Shown here one piece after another: positions 46,721-58,685 of a DNA stretch of 64,000 nt. The stretch is from Proteles cristata cristata. Lineage: Eukaryota; Chordata; Mammalia; Carnivora; Hyaenidae. Both the position numbers and the translations under genes were made by a program. Numbering within the stretch: position 1 is the first letter of the stretch; each line of letters opens with the position of its first letter. The DNA lies in assembly GCA_017311185.1 (NCBI GenBank), contig JAESUZ010005528.1, positions 248,001-312,000 of the forward strand, given 5' to 3'. The notes below the pieces were generated by a model. That model saw only the letters and a program-made list of their open reading frames with translations, ran no database searches and was not told the DNA's origin.

Positions 46721-47214
46721 ATCTTGATCTTCTGTTCCCCCGAGTGTACCGTATTCCACCAAGGTCCTCGAGGAAGGAAGGAAATCAATCTGGACGCCGC
46801 GTGCCTACTTTCTGCAGGGGGTGAGGGGGGTCGCAGAAGGCAGCATTGGCAGCCACCTTTTAAAGACTTATGTGGCATCCCCTGTGCAAATTTTCCTTTC
46901 TGGCTTCCCCCCGTGCCCCCCCGCCCCCAGCATTAAAAATGAAAGCTTGTTTTATGGACACCTTGGGCTGATTTTCACTGAGGTGAGGGACTCAAGACTG
47001 GGACTTGCAGCATCCTTCCCGGAACTATTGACGTTTGCCAGAGCCCCAAATGCCAGGCCCAGGGAGCCTCCCCCGTTCATCGGGGTGGCTCAGTTCTGCA
47101 TCTGGAGGCAGCAGCGGCCTCATGACCGGTTCTGGACCCCAGCCCGGAGAGCCTCAGCCCCTGAATGATAGTCTTCCTGAGACATCTGCAACTAGCAAGG
47201 ACTGGGAGACACTT

Positions 47215-47910
47215 CATTCCTCCTTGATTCACTTACCACCTATTTATTGAACCTGTGTCCGCTACATAGCAGGCAGTATTCTGGACACTGAGGATACAGC
47301 CGTGAGAAATGAGACAGGAAGACCCTGTGTAAGTAAGTGGATGCTAGTGGGTTAGGAGACAAGTACTGTAAACCACACAGGATGGGGAGCAGCTGGGGTG
47401 CCCGCTGTGGGGGGATCCTGTAGTTTTCAGTGGAGTGGGCTAGAACGGGGCATTTGATCGAAGGCTTGAAGGAAGGAAGGAGGGCATCATGTCAGTAGCT
47501 GAGGGAACAGCAGTCCAGGTGGATGGAATGGCCAGTGCAAAGACCCAGAGGCAGACACATGCCCACTGTTCAGGGAAGGCAAGAGACCTGTGAGGCTGGG
47601 TGCAGTGAGCTGAAGAATAGTGGGATGGGAGGTCGGAGAGCAGAGGCTGGATCGGGAGGGGGGTGGGCAGGGAGACCTTGCAGGCCAGTGAAATGACTTT
47701 GGCTCTTGGTATGAAATGAGCGATCAGTGGAGATTTGCAGTAGTGCAGTCGCTTGCTCGGAGTTTTGTTTTAAAGGGATCCCATCCATTTCTTTGATAAG
47801 AATAGACTATAAGGCAGCCAGAGTGGAATGAGGGAAGCCAGGGAGGAGGCCGTTGCAGTGATCCAGGCAGGAGGGGATGGTGGTGGTACAGGCGGGACCT
47901 TTTCTCTACC
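47215..47910 (+). repeat. Unnamed old interspersed repeat, longest copy
   Basis: Runs from 'cacctatttattgaacctgt' and 'gcaggcagtattctggacac' through 'ggaacagcagtccaggtgga', 'cagtgcaaagacccagaggc', 'gaccttgcaggccagtgaaa' and 'gaggccgttgcagtgatcca' to 'ggaggggatggtggtggtac'. This order is that of a well-known mammal-wide repeat whose name I will not guess. Other pieces in the window can be aligned to it. Confidence 0.7.
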
Positions 47911-47959
47911 TCTTGACAGGTGCCCTGGAGGCAGGATGTGAAATTCCTAGACCTAAACT

Positions 47960-48420
47960 ATCTTAGCTATTACTGCACAGTGGTCAGAATCCTTCCTGTC
48001 ATAGGCGGCAGGAACCCAAACTCAAATCAACTTAGATTAAAAAAAAAAAAAAAAAGCATGGTATGGATCAGGCATGGCTTGATCCAGCAGCTCAGTATCA
48101 TCAGGACAGGACCACTCTTCCTCCCTCTTTCCTTCACTCAGCTTTCCTCTGATCTGGCTTCAGTTTTAGGGAGACCTCTACCTGATAGCCCCTGAAAGCT
48201 CCTGGCCACCCACACTGACAGAGAGCTTTGTTTCCCAAGTGTTCCAATCAGAGTCTCAGAATTGAGCTTTGCTGGCCTGCTGTCAGTCACTTGCTCTTTT
48301 CTGAACCAGTCACTGTGGTCAGGAGGAGGGCCCACTGCGATTAGCCAGACCAGAGTCAAGTGCCCTCCCTGCACTTGAGGCAGTTAGACAGCCCAGGCTG
48401 AATGCCAAGGGCTCAGAGGG
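47960..48420. repeat. Old interspersed repeat, family unassigned
   Basis: 'ccaatcagagtctcagaatt', 'gaaccagtcactgtggtcag' and 'cgattagccagaccagagtc' are parts of a widespread mammalian repeat probably related to the segment at 13285-13780. It includes a 17-base poly-A run at about 48040. Confidence 0.5.
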
Positions 48421-50044
48421 GAGGGAGAAACAGTCCTTGAAATGACCCCAGAGGCAGAAGAGAGGGACGGCCAGAAGGCAAGAATACAAGACAGTCATTC
48501 AAATCCATACCAGAGACCCTGCTCTGGCGAGTAGAGGAAGAAAAGTAAAAGAAAATGAAAAAAACCAAAAACCACTTTCTTGGGTATGCTTCAGTGTGGT
48601 CCTAGCCAGAAGCTGAGACCTTCAGTAACTTCTGGCAAATTCTTAGTGGTGTCCTACGTCCTGTGCATACTCTAAGCATCCTCCTCACTGACTAAATGAG
48701 GAAAGCTCGGTTGAGGCTTGTAATGAACCACGGAGGCGAGGACCTGTATGGGGCCTTTGCTGGCCATGTTACCTCTGCTCATGAGGACAGAGGAGAAGAC
48801 GGTCACTGCTGTTGTCTGAACTCTCCGGCAGTGCCCTTGGCAATTGGCGCTGCTGAGGAAAGGGGTCAGACACCCACCGAGGCCCCAGAACACAGCCGGG
48901 ACGCTACTGCATCTCATTACAGCCCTTCAGGGCAGCCTCCTCGCTTCCCTCTTTACCTAATAGGAGGACCAAGGCCTCGCTCCTGGAGGGCTCCCCTGTC
49001 CCCGGGGCTCAGGAAGACCTGGGAGTCCCTTCCAGCCCTCACCGACAAGCTAGCTCTTCTCTCTGAAAGGCTTTCCCCGTCTCAGGATGAAGCTAACAGC
49101 AGCTAGCCCCGTACTGGCCGGTTACCGTGGGGTTGGACTAGGGTCAGAGCCCAGGGCCTGCCTGGATGGCTCCTGCTGTGTGACAGGTCCCCAGGGGATC
49201 AGGCGCTTTCAGCTCACCAGGAGAGGAAGCGTGTCTGGTGTGCTCAGCGATTAGACCCTAGCCCCTGGCTGCGCGGACACGGATCTGGAAACATGGGTGG
49301 AACAGAGTCGGGAGCGGGAGAAGAAGGCGAATGCATGAATCAGTGGAGGAGTCAGGTAGATGGAGGAATCCGGCCAGTGGATGCCCGGAGTCCGACTGAA
49401 ATCTACTACTCTAGGGGAATGAGCGGAAGGCTTCCCGCTGATTTCTGCAGCCCCCCCAGGAGCCTGGGACTCAGGGGCCAGAATGAAAGCTGCTGGGAGG
49501 TGAGAAGGCCGGTCCCTGCCTGGAAGAGCAGCGGTGCTCTCTCCCCCCTCAGGGGGCTGTGTCCTAGCTCTGTGCGCGTCCCCGGAGCCCAGGCTGGCGG
49601 TGGGACCTGGGCCACCCCAGGGAAGCGTTCATGTGACCATCACAGCACTGACGTCCGCTAGAGAGTCTGTGCTCTGCTGTTGTCAGAGTAGCATTTCGTT
49701 CTCGTTCACACCGTTCCTTGTCCCTTTCTCCTCTCTTACCTTTATTAGGAAAACCTGCAGACACAACGCAGAAGTAGAGGGAAGCAGTGAGACTAGAATA
49801 ACGAACGCAGTGATCACTCCCCAGCCCGTCTTGTTTCCTCTTCCAGCCTCGTCACACTGTCTCCCGGTTATATGCTACCCGGAAGTCAGTTACAAGCATG
49901 TTATTTGGCCTGTAAATATGATAATGTTCTCAAGGGTGGGAACTGCCACTGACAAAAGCATGGCAGCGGTGTTTTCGTGACATAAAAGTAGCAGCGCCAA
50001 CATCTCGAGCAGCATCGCATCAGTGCTGTCTCATGTTCCCACCC

Positions 50045-50460
50045 GTGCGATGTGTGTCAGTGGTTTTAGTTTATTTGAATCACACGTCAGCTAAGGCCTA
50101 TACGTTGTAATTGATAAACCTCCTACACTTTTAGTCCCCTCCCTGTCCCTACCTAGCCCCTGGACACTCGATCTGCTCCCTCCCACTAGAGTGCTGCTGT
50201 TTTCGGGACGTCCTACAAGTGGACCCCTCCTGTGTGTAGGCTTCTGTGTCTGCCGTCTTCCCTCGGCCTGGTGCTTCTGAGGCTCATCCGTGCCGTGCGG
50301 CTGTGTGGGTGCTCCCTTTGCTATTTCCGCTGGGCAGAGTGGTGTCCACGATTGACCCATTCACCGGTTCTCAGCATTTAGGTTGAACTGCTTTTAGTCT
50401 GCAGGTTTCTCTTTTCCATTTCTTTTTATCCCCTTGCAATGCATTTGTTGAAGAAGCTAA
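50045..50460 (-). mobile_element. Probable old LINE-1 3' portion
   Basis: 'tacgttgtaattgataaacc', 'gaggctcatccgtgccgtgc' and 'ctgggcagagtggtgtccac' resemble a strongly decayed antisense old L1 (compare 37415-37995, usual 'gaggttcatccatgttgt'). Weak. Confidence 0.45.
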
Positions 50461-50631
50461 TTCACTGGTTTGATGGGGTCTCTAGCATCCTGGGGGCTGA
50501 CACTTGCCTCCCACGTAGTTGAGCACATTGCTCTGCTGTGTGCATTTCCTGTGCTTCAGCATAGAGGTCCACTCTGATTGTGGTGTATGTCCTAGGTGGT
50601 GCTGTATGGGTCCATGACTGATGGCCTCTTT

Positions 50632-50828
50632 TTTTAATTTTTTTTTTTAATTTTTGAGAGAGAGAGTACAAGTGGGGGCGGTGCAGCAAGAGAGGGGGAC
50701 AGAGGATCAGAAGCAGGCTCCCTGCTGGCAGCAGAGAGCCTGATGTGGAGCTCGAACTCATGAACCTCGAGATCGTGACGTGACCTGAAGTCGGAGGCTT
50801 AACCGACTGAGCCACCCAGGTGCCCCCA
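50632..50828 (-). mobile_element. Felid SINE upstream of the 177-nt exon
   Basis: T-rich tail complement, 'tttttgagagagagagtaca', 'agaagcaggctccctgctgg', 'cgagatcgtgacgtgacctg' and head complement 'ccacccaggtgccccc'. Short duplication atggcctcttt at 50621-50631 and 50832-50842. About 340 bases from the acceptor of the exon at 51171. Confidence 0.94.
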
Positions 50829-51170
50829 CCAATGGCCTCTTTGGGCAATGCCCTGAACCCTTGATGCCTCAGGGTTCTAAAATGTCAAGTCTTTATTCCA
50901 TCATTCCTTCACTTATTAGCTTGTTCCTAGTTCACTTCACTGGTTCCTTCATGTATGTATCCTGTTACTTGATGATCTAGTGGTTCAAGGATACGATATT
51001 GAACATTTGAGAAAGAGTCCAAACTAGACTCTCAGCCACCCCAGCAGGAAGCCTCCTGGTCAAGACCAAAGTATGAGCACATGAATCGGAAATATACTAC
51101 GTTCCTGGCCTTCTGTTGAGCTTTCCAGAAACTTCCCCTGACAGTGTTTTTTGTTTTCCTTCCCTCATAG

Positions 51171-51557
<387 letters not shown>

Positions 51558-52399
51558 TGATCTCGGGGAAGGACCCAGCCTGGCTCGGTCACGCTTGCTT
51601 GCTCCCCCAAAGCCCCTTCCATGGGCCAGTCTCATAGATCTTTGAAAAGCCATGAGGCTTCTCCAAGTCGTAAGGACTAGAGGTGGCACACCAGTCAGTG
51701 GCCATGGGAAAATCGCTTCCTTCCATAGGCTTCAGTGTCCCCATCTGTGCAAAAGGAATGAGTCCCTGGGGCCTCTTTCACACTGTGGCTTCTAGAGCCC
51801 TAGAGAGGGTAAGGACACTGTCACACCATGTCCTGTGCAGGTCTACTGGCCGGATACCTACTCTCTGTCTTCCTGGTGGGGAGGTCAAGGACGATGTGAT
51901 TAATTCTGGCTGGCTTGGTTTTCTTGGGCGGGGAAGCAGCTCCCATTGGAGGCCTCTGTCCTGCCTGCGGGGGAGGGGAGCAGAGTACATGCTGTTGGGC
52001 CTCTGGAGCAAGTGGGAGGGAAGGCTGGCCTGCAGGGATGCTTCAGAAAATAGAGAAAGTAAAATTAGCTTTTGAAGTGCTTTAAAGGCATAGATTTCTC
52101 TTTTTATTACGTCTTTCATAGCTTTGGGTATAAACGGTTCTGCAGAGCAAATATAGTTACTCACTGTAATTAAACACACAGTCCTGCTCAGGAGGAGAGA
52201 GGGCCTCCGTATGAGACAGTTGTGCGGAAGGCGTGGGTGTTTACGCATCTTTCCGCTCACTGGCTGGACTTCATATGGTGCTTTTTCGTCTTATGACATC
52301 AGGGGGTCTGGGACGAACCTAGGGACGTTCAGGAAAAAAAATGAACCATCAGAGTAGCATTCACCTGCCACCTCCCCACGCCCCGTAGAGGCTATAAAC

Positions 52400-52545
52400 C
52401 TCTGCTCCTTTGAGCCTCATGCACAACCCCGTCAGCCTGGCTGAGTACGGTGATTCAGCCCATTTTACAGATAAGGAGCTGGAGACTGGATGAGTCACCC
52501 GGGTTGGTTCGGTGATTGCTGGAACCATACCCAAGTTCCACATCT
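52400..52545 (-). mobile_element. MIR fragment
   Basis: Antisense core: 'ttgagcctcatgcacaaccc', 'ttcagcccattttacagata' and 'aggagctggagactggatga', then 'tcacccgggttggttcggtg'. Order is right; divergence high. Confidence 0.75.
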
Positions 52546-52587
52546 TTTTACCTCAAAGCCATGAGAGGAATAGAAGCATAAAGGTGG

Positions 52588-52810
52588 GGGGCCACCTGGG
52601 TGGCTTAGTTGGTTAAGCATCCGACTTTCGCTTAGGTCATGATCTTGCAGTTTGTGGGTTTGGGCCCCGTGTCGGGCTCTGTGCTGACTGCCAGCTCAGA
52701 GCCTGGAGCCTGTTTCAGTCTGTGTCTCCCTCTCTCTCTGACCCTCCCCTGTTCACTCTCTCTCTCTCTCTCCTAGAAATTAAAAAAAAAAAAAATTAAA
52801 AAAAAAAAAA
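52588..52810 (+). mobile_element. Felid SINE downstream of the 177-nt exon (young)
   Basis: 'ggccacctgggtggcttagt', 'ttaggtcatgatcttgcagt', CT tract and long A-rich tail. Perfect 17-bp duplication agaagcataaaggtggg at 52572-52588 and 52811-52827. Opposite in orientation to the SINE on the other side of the exon. Confidence 0.96.
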
Positions 52811-53481
52811 AGAAGCATAAAGGTGGGCGCTGGTCTGAGAACCAGCCAGACCACTGGAGGTAGGTAGAGGCCACTTGAGCCAATCAATAACAAGGTTAAT
52901 AATGAGCTACTGGAATCCTTAACACCAAAAGGGGTTATGAATGTCACCTAAGCCTCAGGACACCCCTGCGATATTAGTGGAGACTGGAGCTATCAGCACA
53001 TGGGGAGAGGTGCCCCGAGGCCTCAGCGGCTGAAGGGCCTGGGAGGTGGCATGCAGCAGGTCGGGTCTGCACCCGGTGTGTGGTGGGATTCTGACTCCCC
53101 GCATCACACAGCCCCCCGGCAGGGCCTGGAGCCTTCCTGATGCATGGGCTCTGACTGCGCTTTTTTGCTCGTTTCTTAGTCTTCCTCTTGGGTGGCTGCC
53201 CGGTGGTGACAGGCTGTGGTTCCCTCACCTCTAGCCCCGTGGGAAACATCAAAGGAGAAGGATACTTTGAGACACTCCAGTGGAGCATCCTGTTTCTACA
53301 ACACCCAGTGCTTAATGGTCACGGTGCTTATCCCTCCTTAAAAATCCCTATCCACCTCCAGTAGCCATCTTCCCATGTCCCACCTTTACAATGAAACCTA
53401 AGCAGTCCTCTGGTTTGCCTGTGGGTCCAAGAATCAACCCTCAGCCCCTTGGTGGAAATAGGTAGAAAAGGAACCAGTTTG

Positions 53482-53686
53482 GTTTTTTTTTTAAGGTTTA
53501 TTTATTTTTGAGAGAGACAGAGCATAAGTCGGGGAGGGGCAGAGAGAGGAGACCCAGAATCTGAAGCAGGCTCCAGGCTCTGAGCTGTCAGCCCAGAGCC
53601 CTATGCAGGGCTCGAACTCACGTACTGTGAGATCATGACCTGAGCCAAAGTCAGATGTCCAACCAACTGAGCCACTCAAGTACCCC
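53482..53686 (-). mobile_element. Felid SINE, first of a tandem pair
   Basis: 'taaggtttatttatttttga', GA tract, 'caggctccaggctctgagct', 'gagatcatgacctgagccaa' and head complement 'actgagccactcaagtaccc'. Only a handful of bases separate it from the next unit. Confidence 0.93.
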
Positions 53687-53690
53687 CCCC

Positions 53691-53919
53691 AACTTTTTTT
53701 AAGTTTATTTCTTTATTTTGCTAGAGAGAGAGAGGGAGGGAAGGAGGGAGAAGGAGAGCATGAGTGGAGGTGGGGCAGAGAGGGAGAGGGAGAATCCCAA
53801 GCAGGCTCTGCACCATGAACAGAGCCTGATATGGGGCTCGAACTCACAAACTATGAGATCATGACCTGAGCCAAAATTAAGAGTTGGACATTTAACCAAC
53901 TGAGCCACCCGCGACCCCA
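53691..53919 (-). mobile_element. SINE of an older subtype, second of a tandem pair
   Basis: Tail complement 'tttatttctttattttgcta', longer GA-rich tract, 'gcaggctctgcaccatgaac' and 'ccaaaattaagagttggaca', ending ccacccgcgacccc. The extra 'aaattaagagttgg' block distinguishes it from its neighbour and fits an older SINE subtype similar to the split one at 2013. Confidence 0.9.
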
Positions 53920-55209
53920 GGAACATAATTTCTATGACCTTTGTCAAGTTATTCAACCTCTCCCAGCCATTTACTTAACAATATAAATCAATAAGGCATT
54001 AACTAAAGTAAAGGTAATTTTTGACCTGGGCTTAAATACAGACATGAATATAAACGCGGAACATGTAGTAGATCTGCGGTCGATGGTGTTGAAATCAGGG
54101 ACAAACTGTCATAAGTACATGGGGGCGATTTCCGGGACCTCTGTCAACCACCCCTCCCGGGCTCTACAGGCTTGAGGGCTTGGGGTTGGCATAGAGCAGC
54201 CGCAGGAGGAGACAGCTCTACCCGGGGAAGGGCAAAGCCCTCCGGTCACATGAGACATAGCAGGAGGAGTACTTATTTGGCCCCGGACAAGAGCTCGTTC
54301 CCAAGAATTTGTAGCAAAGGCAATTAATCACAAGAGCCTGAAAAATGCACAACTTCAAAGAGCATCTTTTGGATGAGAATTTTATCAACCGGCTGAGCCA
54401 TTTAGAAGAATCTTCTTATCTAAGCCATTGATGTATGGAGTGAGACAGAAAGACCAGGAGGACCGATAGACAGACAGACACAGGCCGAAGTTGCTGTCAG
54501 CTCCTGGAAAGGAAAGTCACGGTTGTCCTGAGGGTGAGCAGCTCTGGCCCAGCACCGCGCAGTCACAGCCACCACGCATCGGGCTGCATGTGGTCCAAGA
54601 CCGGCCTCTGTGTCTGACGCAGGGCTGCCTGTTGGGGCCTGTGCTGTAGCTGCGGGGACCTGGATTGATTTATAATCATGAGGTGGGAGCCTCTCAAGGT
54701 GGAGGTAGGAGAGGGGAGAGTGCCCGTAGCCTGTCCAGCCTGCAGTCCCTGCCTCACTGCCCTCCAGAGGGCTCATCTGTCCCAGCGTCTGTCCACGGGG
54801 ACTCCGCTGGCGTGGAGGCCACAGCCAGGCTGCCGTCAGGGCTGGGGCCCCGCTCTGAGCATCACGGTTTCCCACGGGGGTCAGGGAGCCCAGAGGACTC
54901 TCCTAAGATGGGCCAGATCTTTGAAACCCTTGTGGACAGAAGTTTACCTTCTCACCCCAGAGTCGTGGCGTCCTAAGTCTGTGGTTCAGGACAAGAAAGG
55001 GACGCCCCATAGTGCTCCCTCGGCTGAGCTCTTGCTCATGGTTTCCTTCTTGCTTTTCTGTCCTGTTTCTTCTCGAAACTGCCTCTTCTCTGCAGGTAAC
55101 TAGGATCAAGTCTCTCAACTTAAAAATCATTAAAAAAAAAAAACCCACCTTCGAGGCTGTCTGGCCTTCCGGTTGCTCGTCCCTCCTCCTCCTTGCTGAC
55201 CTCCCTCCC

Positions 55210-55560
55210 TCTTACAGATGCTCACTGAGGCGCTGCCGTGTGCTAGGCACTGTTCTAGGCTCTGATGAATCCCTCCCCTCGTGGAGCTGACCTTGTGTTG
55301 GGGGTAGGTGGGTACTACATGAACAGACAAGGTCTTCCGGGGCCACAGAGAAGAACAGGAGCGGGATCCAGCCCGGGAGCGTGACTGGGGTGGGCGGGGG
55401 TTGACTTCTGTAGGTGGTTAAGGAAGCAGATGACCTTTGAAGAGACCTGAATGAAGGGCGAGACAGAGCTGGAACAGTCAACAGCACCAGTCAGAGACTG
55501 TGGTGTGCGAGTGAGGGGGACCCGGAGGTGTGACTGAAAGGCCCTGGGCGGGGGCGGCTC
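55210..55560 (+). repeat. Unnamed old interspersed repeat
   Basis: 'gaggcgctgccgtgtgctag', 'gcactgttctaggctctgat' and 'cctcgtggagctgaccttgt' match the first part of the repeat that is longest at 47215; the rest decays towards 55560. Confidence 0.6.
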
Positions 55561-56170
55561 CCAGCTGAGGAGCGGCGGGGAGGGGACTGCGCCGGGAGGT
55601 GCGCCGGAAGCGACGCGCGTTAGGGGCGTTCGTTGAAGCTCTGTCGGTGAGCGGGCGAGCGCCTGACTTCGGGATCACAAGGGGGGTTCCGGGATATTTG
55701 TGCGTCTTCCCCGTGGTGCACCTGGGCGAGCTCCAGCGTGAGGTCTTCCCCGAGGGTCACGCGGGGCCTTCGTGGCCCCTGCCGCCCACCGCTCTCCCTG
55801 CCCCGAGGAGACGTTCCCACGCCAGCCGCAGCAGCTTGCTCTGGTGACGCAGAAGTGATGGCCCCACATGACTTCGGAACATCATTTGTGGCTCCTGGGG
55901 TGCTGGGCACCATGTGGCTGCACAGCCAGGGAGGGCCGTCCCCACGTGACTCGGTCGTCCTCCCCCCTGCCAGGGGCTCAGCAGGGACAAGGCCCAGCCC
56001 GAAGAGGCGCAGGCTCCGGTCCTGGAGCCCACAGCCTGAGCTCAGGCTTCCGCGTTGCCGCCGTCACCCGTGCCGCCGCGACGAGGCTCTGTGTCTGACA
56101 CCCGGCTTTCTCACGCGTGGGTCCAGAGCCATTGCCCTGACCGTCCCCGGAAGTCCCCGCGAGGCAGTCA
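55540..56170. promoter_or_regulatory. Second CpG-dense block inside the gene
   Basis: High GC with clustered CpGs, for example gccggaagcgacgcgcgtta at about 55602 and gcggtcgtccc-like stretches further on. Density drops after about 56170, where a MIR begins. Overlapping open frames on both strands (up to 170 codons) reflect lack of stop codons in GC-rich DNA. Confidence 0.5.
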
Positions 56171-56405
56171 GCATGGTGGTTAAGGGGGCGGGCTCTGGAG
56201 CCATACTCCCTGGGTTCAGATCCCGGCTCTGCCATGTAGACGCTGCATGAACTGAGGCGGTCGTGGGACCTCTCTACGCCTCCATTATCTGCTCAGGGAA
56301 AGGGGTAGACTAGTAGCTCCTCCCTCGTTGAGCTGTTGGGGTAATTAGCTCAGTTAATGCATGTGGAACCCTTAGCTAGTGCCCTGCACGTAGTAAGCGT
56401 TTCAA
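56168..56405 (+). mobile_element. MIR, nearly full length
   Basis: A well-preserved copy: 'catggtggttaagggggcgg', 'ggagccatactccctgggtt', 'cagatcccggctctgccatg', 'gggacctctctacgcctcca', 'ttagctcagttaatgcatgt' and 'gccctgcacgtagtaagcgt' in consensus order. Confidence 0.93.
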
Positions 56406-57149
56406 ATTAGCATCCTTTAAATTAGATGGTCGCTGATTTGTACTGTGAGCCCTTTACCCACCAGGGCGCGTACGAATACACGCACCCAAGCTGGAGCTGT
56501 GCTACCCGGTTTGGCAGCCCCAAGCCACCTGTGGCTGCCGAGGGCCTGAAGTGGGGCTGGTGTGAAGAGCCGTGATTATAAACACAACACTCCATTTCAA
56601 GCACTTACTATTTAAAAATGTAAAACACCTCCTTAACGATTTTGTGTATCTACTCGTGTGAAAAATATTTTGAGTATATGCGGCAGCCCAGAAGATACTA
56701 TTAAACGTAATTCCTCTCGTCTCTCATAACGCGTCCCCACAGTGGCTCCTCACGTGCCAGTGTCGCTTCAAGGGGGGCCCGCTCCCAGCACGGGCGTTTC
56801 CTCCTCAGGAGAGGCAGGCCGGTGGCAGCTGTCACTGGGGAAAACGTTTTGTTCCAACGAGCTCAGCATCAGAGGTGCCACGTACCGCCGGGGCAGACGC
56901 CCTCACAGAGCTGTGTGTGTGCTGCTGTCGTTGTCGCCACTTCAGCGTTCCCACAGGCACTGGAGGAGAGTCAAGTCAGATCAGGATCTGCCCACACGTC
57001 GCCAAATGCAATTAGTGCACAGCCTGAGATGCCTGCGCAATTTGAGCTGTTCCCCTTTGCCTGGAAGCTTCGGCAGTCCCTGGCTGTCCCCCTCAGGGGG
57101 TTACGAGGTGGGAGAGATTCCGAGGAGGGCGTCCACCTTGTTAATAATT

Positions 57150-57425
57150 GAACAGATATTCATTAGCCACCTGCTGTGTGGACGACACTGCCCTAGATGC
57201 TAAAGATACAGCGGGGAGCACGTCAGATAAAGAGCAGCCTCTCTCTAGAAGCTCATCTTCTCCAGGGCCGGGGGTCACAAGCTCAGAGAGGGCCAGTGCT
57301 GCTGGGGAAGAAGGCAGGGCGATGGGGCAGACTGGAGTACTACCCAGCAAGGAAGAAGCACCAGAGCTTCGTGCACTACGGCGGGGAATGTCAGATACGA
57401 TAGGGACTAAGTAAAGGCCAGGCAC
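57150..57425 (+). repeat. Unnamed old interspersed repeat
   Basis: 'gatattcattagccacctgc', 'ctagatgctaaagatacagc' and 'ctctagaagctcatcttctc' match the start of the repeat at 47215. Confidence 0.6.
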
Positions 57426-58244
57426 GGGAGAGAATATAGTGTAGGGATCCATCTATGTAAAGTTCAAGAACAGGCAAAACCAATCTGTGGGAATCAAGGT
57501 CCAAATAATGGCTACTTGTGGGAGCGGATTGGATCAGGAGGGGCCAAGGGAGCCTGTAGGAGTCGGAGCTGTCTGTGCCCTTGATCTAGGCAGGGGTACC
57601 CTTCAGGGAATACACGCAGCCGTACACTTGAGCCGTGTGCACCCTCAAGGCCAGTACGTTGTGCTCATCATCTACGCTGCATATCAAGTTGCCACAGAAC
57701 TGAGCAGTGATAAACAAGGAGCATTATTGTCTCCCAGGGTCCCTGTGGGTTAGGAACGGACTCTGGATCAGGGTCATTCATAAAGTTGCAGGTGAGACAC
57801 CGGCCAGGGCTTTGTCCTCTGAAGGCATGTCGGGCTGGAAGGGTGGCCGCGGTGGCTCCTACAGCTGCCTGGCAGGTTAGTGCTGATCACTGGCAGGAAG
57901 GCTCAGTTCTTCACCTGGTGGGCCTTTTCGTGGGGCTGCCCAAGTGCTCTTGTGACACGTCAACCAAAAAGGAAACTTAGAGCAATCAAGGAGGAGTCCC
58001 CGGTGCCTCGCCTCCTAGGACTTACTCTCCAGAGTCATACCCATTGCTTCTAGTGGATTCTGTGGTAGCATCAAGTCACTGGGTCCTGCCCACACTCAAC
58101 GGGGCAGAGGAATGAAGCTCTACTCCTTAAAAGGAGTAGTAGCAAAGAATTTGTGGGCGTGTTTTAAAACCACTGCACAGGCTCTACCCCAGTTTTAAAA
58201 CAATTTATATTTCAAAAAATAATAGGGTGATATGATAGAAAGTA

Positions 58245-58685
58245 ATGGGTTTAAGGAAGTGCGTTCACTGTGCTTTGTGAGGAGGGGACATTTGAACTGA
58301 GCTCTGACTAGGAAGAAGCATGAAGGTCAAGGGAAAAGCATCAGAGACAGAGGGAACGTAACAGCAAGTGCATACGCTTTGCTGTGACATTGAGTTGCTA
58401 GAGATTCAGAAAGGCCAGCATGGCAAGTGAAAGAGGAGCGGGGTTGGGGGGCACGTGGGGGGCAGGCAGAGGCCACGACGCTGCTGTGGGAAGAAGTTTA
58501 AATGTCCTGGATCTAAAATGGCTCAGAGTCATTGGAGGGAGCTTAGCAAGGGTGAGGCCCCCTCTGGTGAACGTTTTGAACTGCGTGCTCTGGGTGTAGG
58601 AACGGGCGTGGAGGCCATCACTGGCCGAGGCGATGGTGGCTTGGATTAGAGCCGTCACAGGGATGAGGGGAGTGGGGGACAGGTC
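58245..58685 (+). repeat. Unnamed old interspersed repeat
   Basis: 'gaggggacatttgaactgag', 'gagggaacgtaacagcaagt', 'ggctcagagtcattggaggg' and 'gcgatggtggcttggattag' follow the middle and 3' part of the repeat at 47215. The - strand 270-codon frame begins its C-terminal third inside this repeat. Confidence 0.6.

Larger units (their letters stand above)
40496..51170 (+). other. RARB: RARB intron between the 161-nt and 177-nt exons
   Basis: This 10,675-base intron starts gtaaga and ends with a strong pyrimidine tract and cag-like acceptor (tcatag). Listed features inside it are a SINE, an MLT1-like LTR, MIR fragments, old repeats, a CpG-dense block, an AT-rich candidate regulatory block, an inverted repeat and a SINE near the 3' end. 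Stretches 41610-42140, 42320-43120, 44255-45430, 46725-47200 and 48430-50040 hold nothing I can name. The many open frames of 60-170 codons in the GC-rich central part lie on both strands and overlap each other, as expected by chance in GC-rich DNA. Confidence 0.93.
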
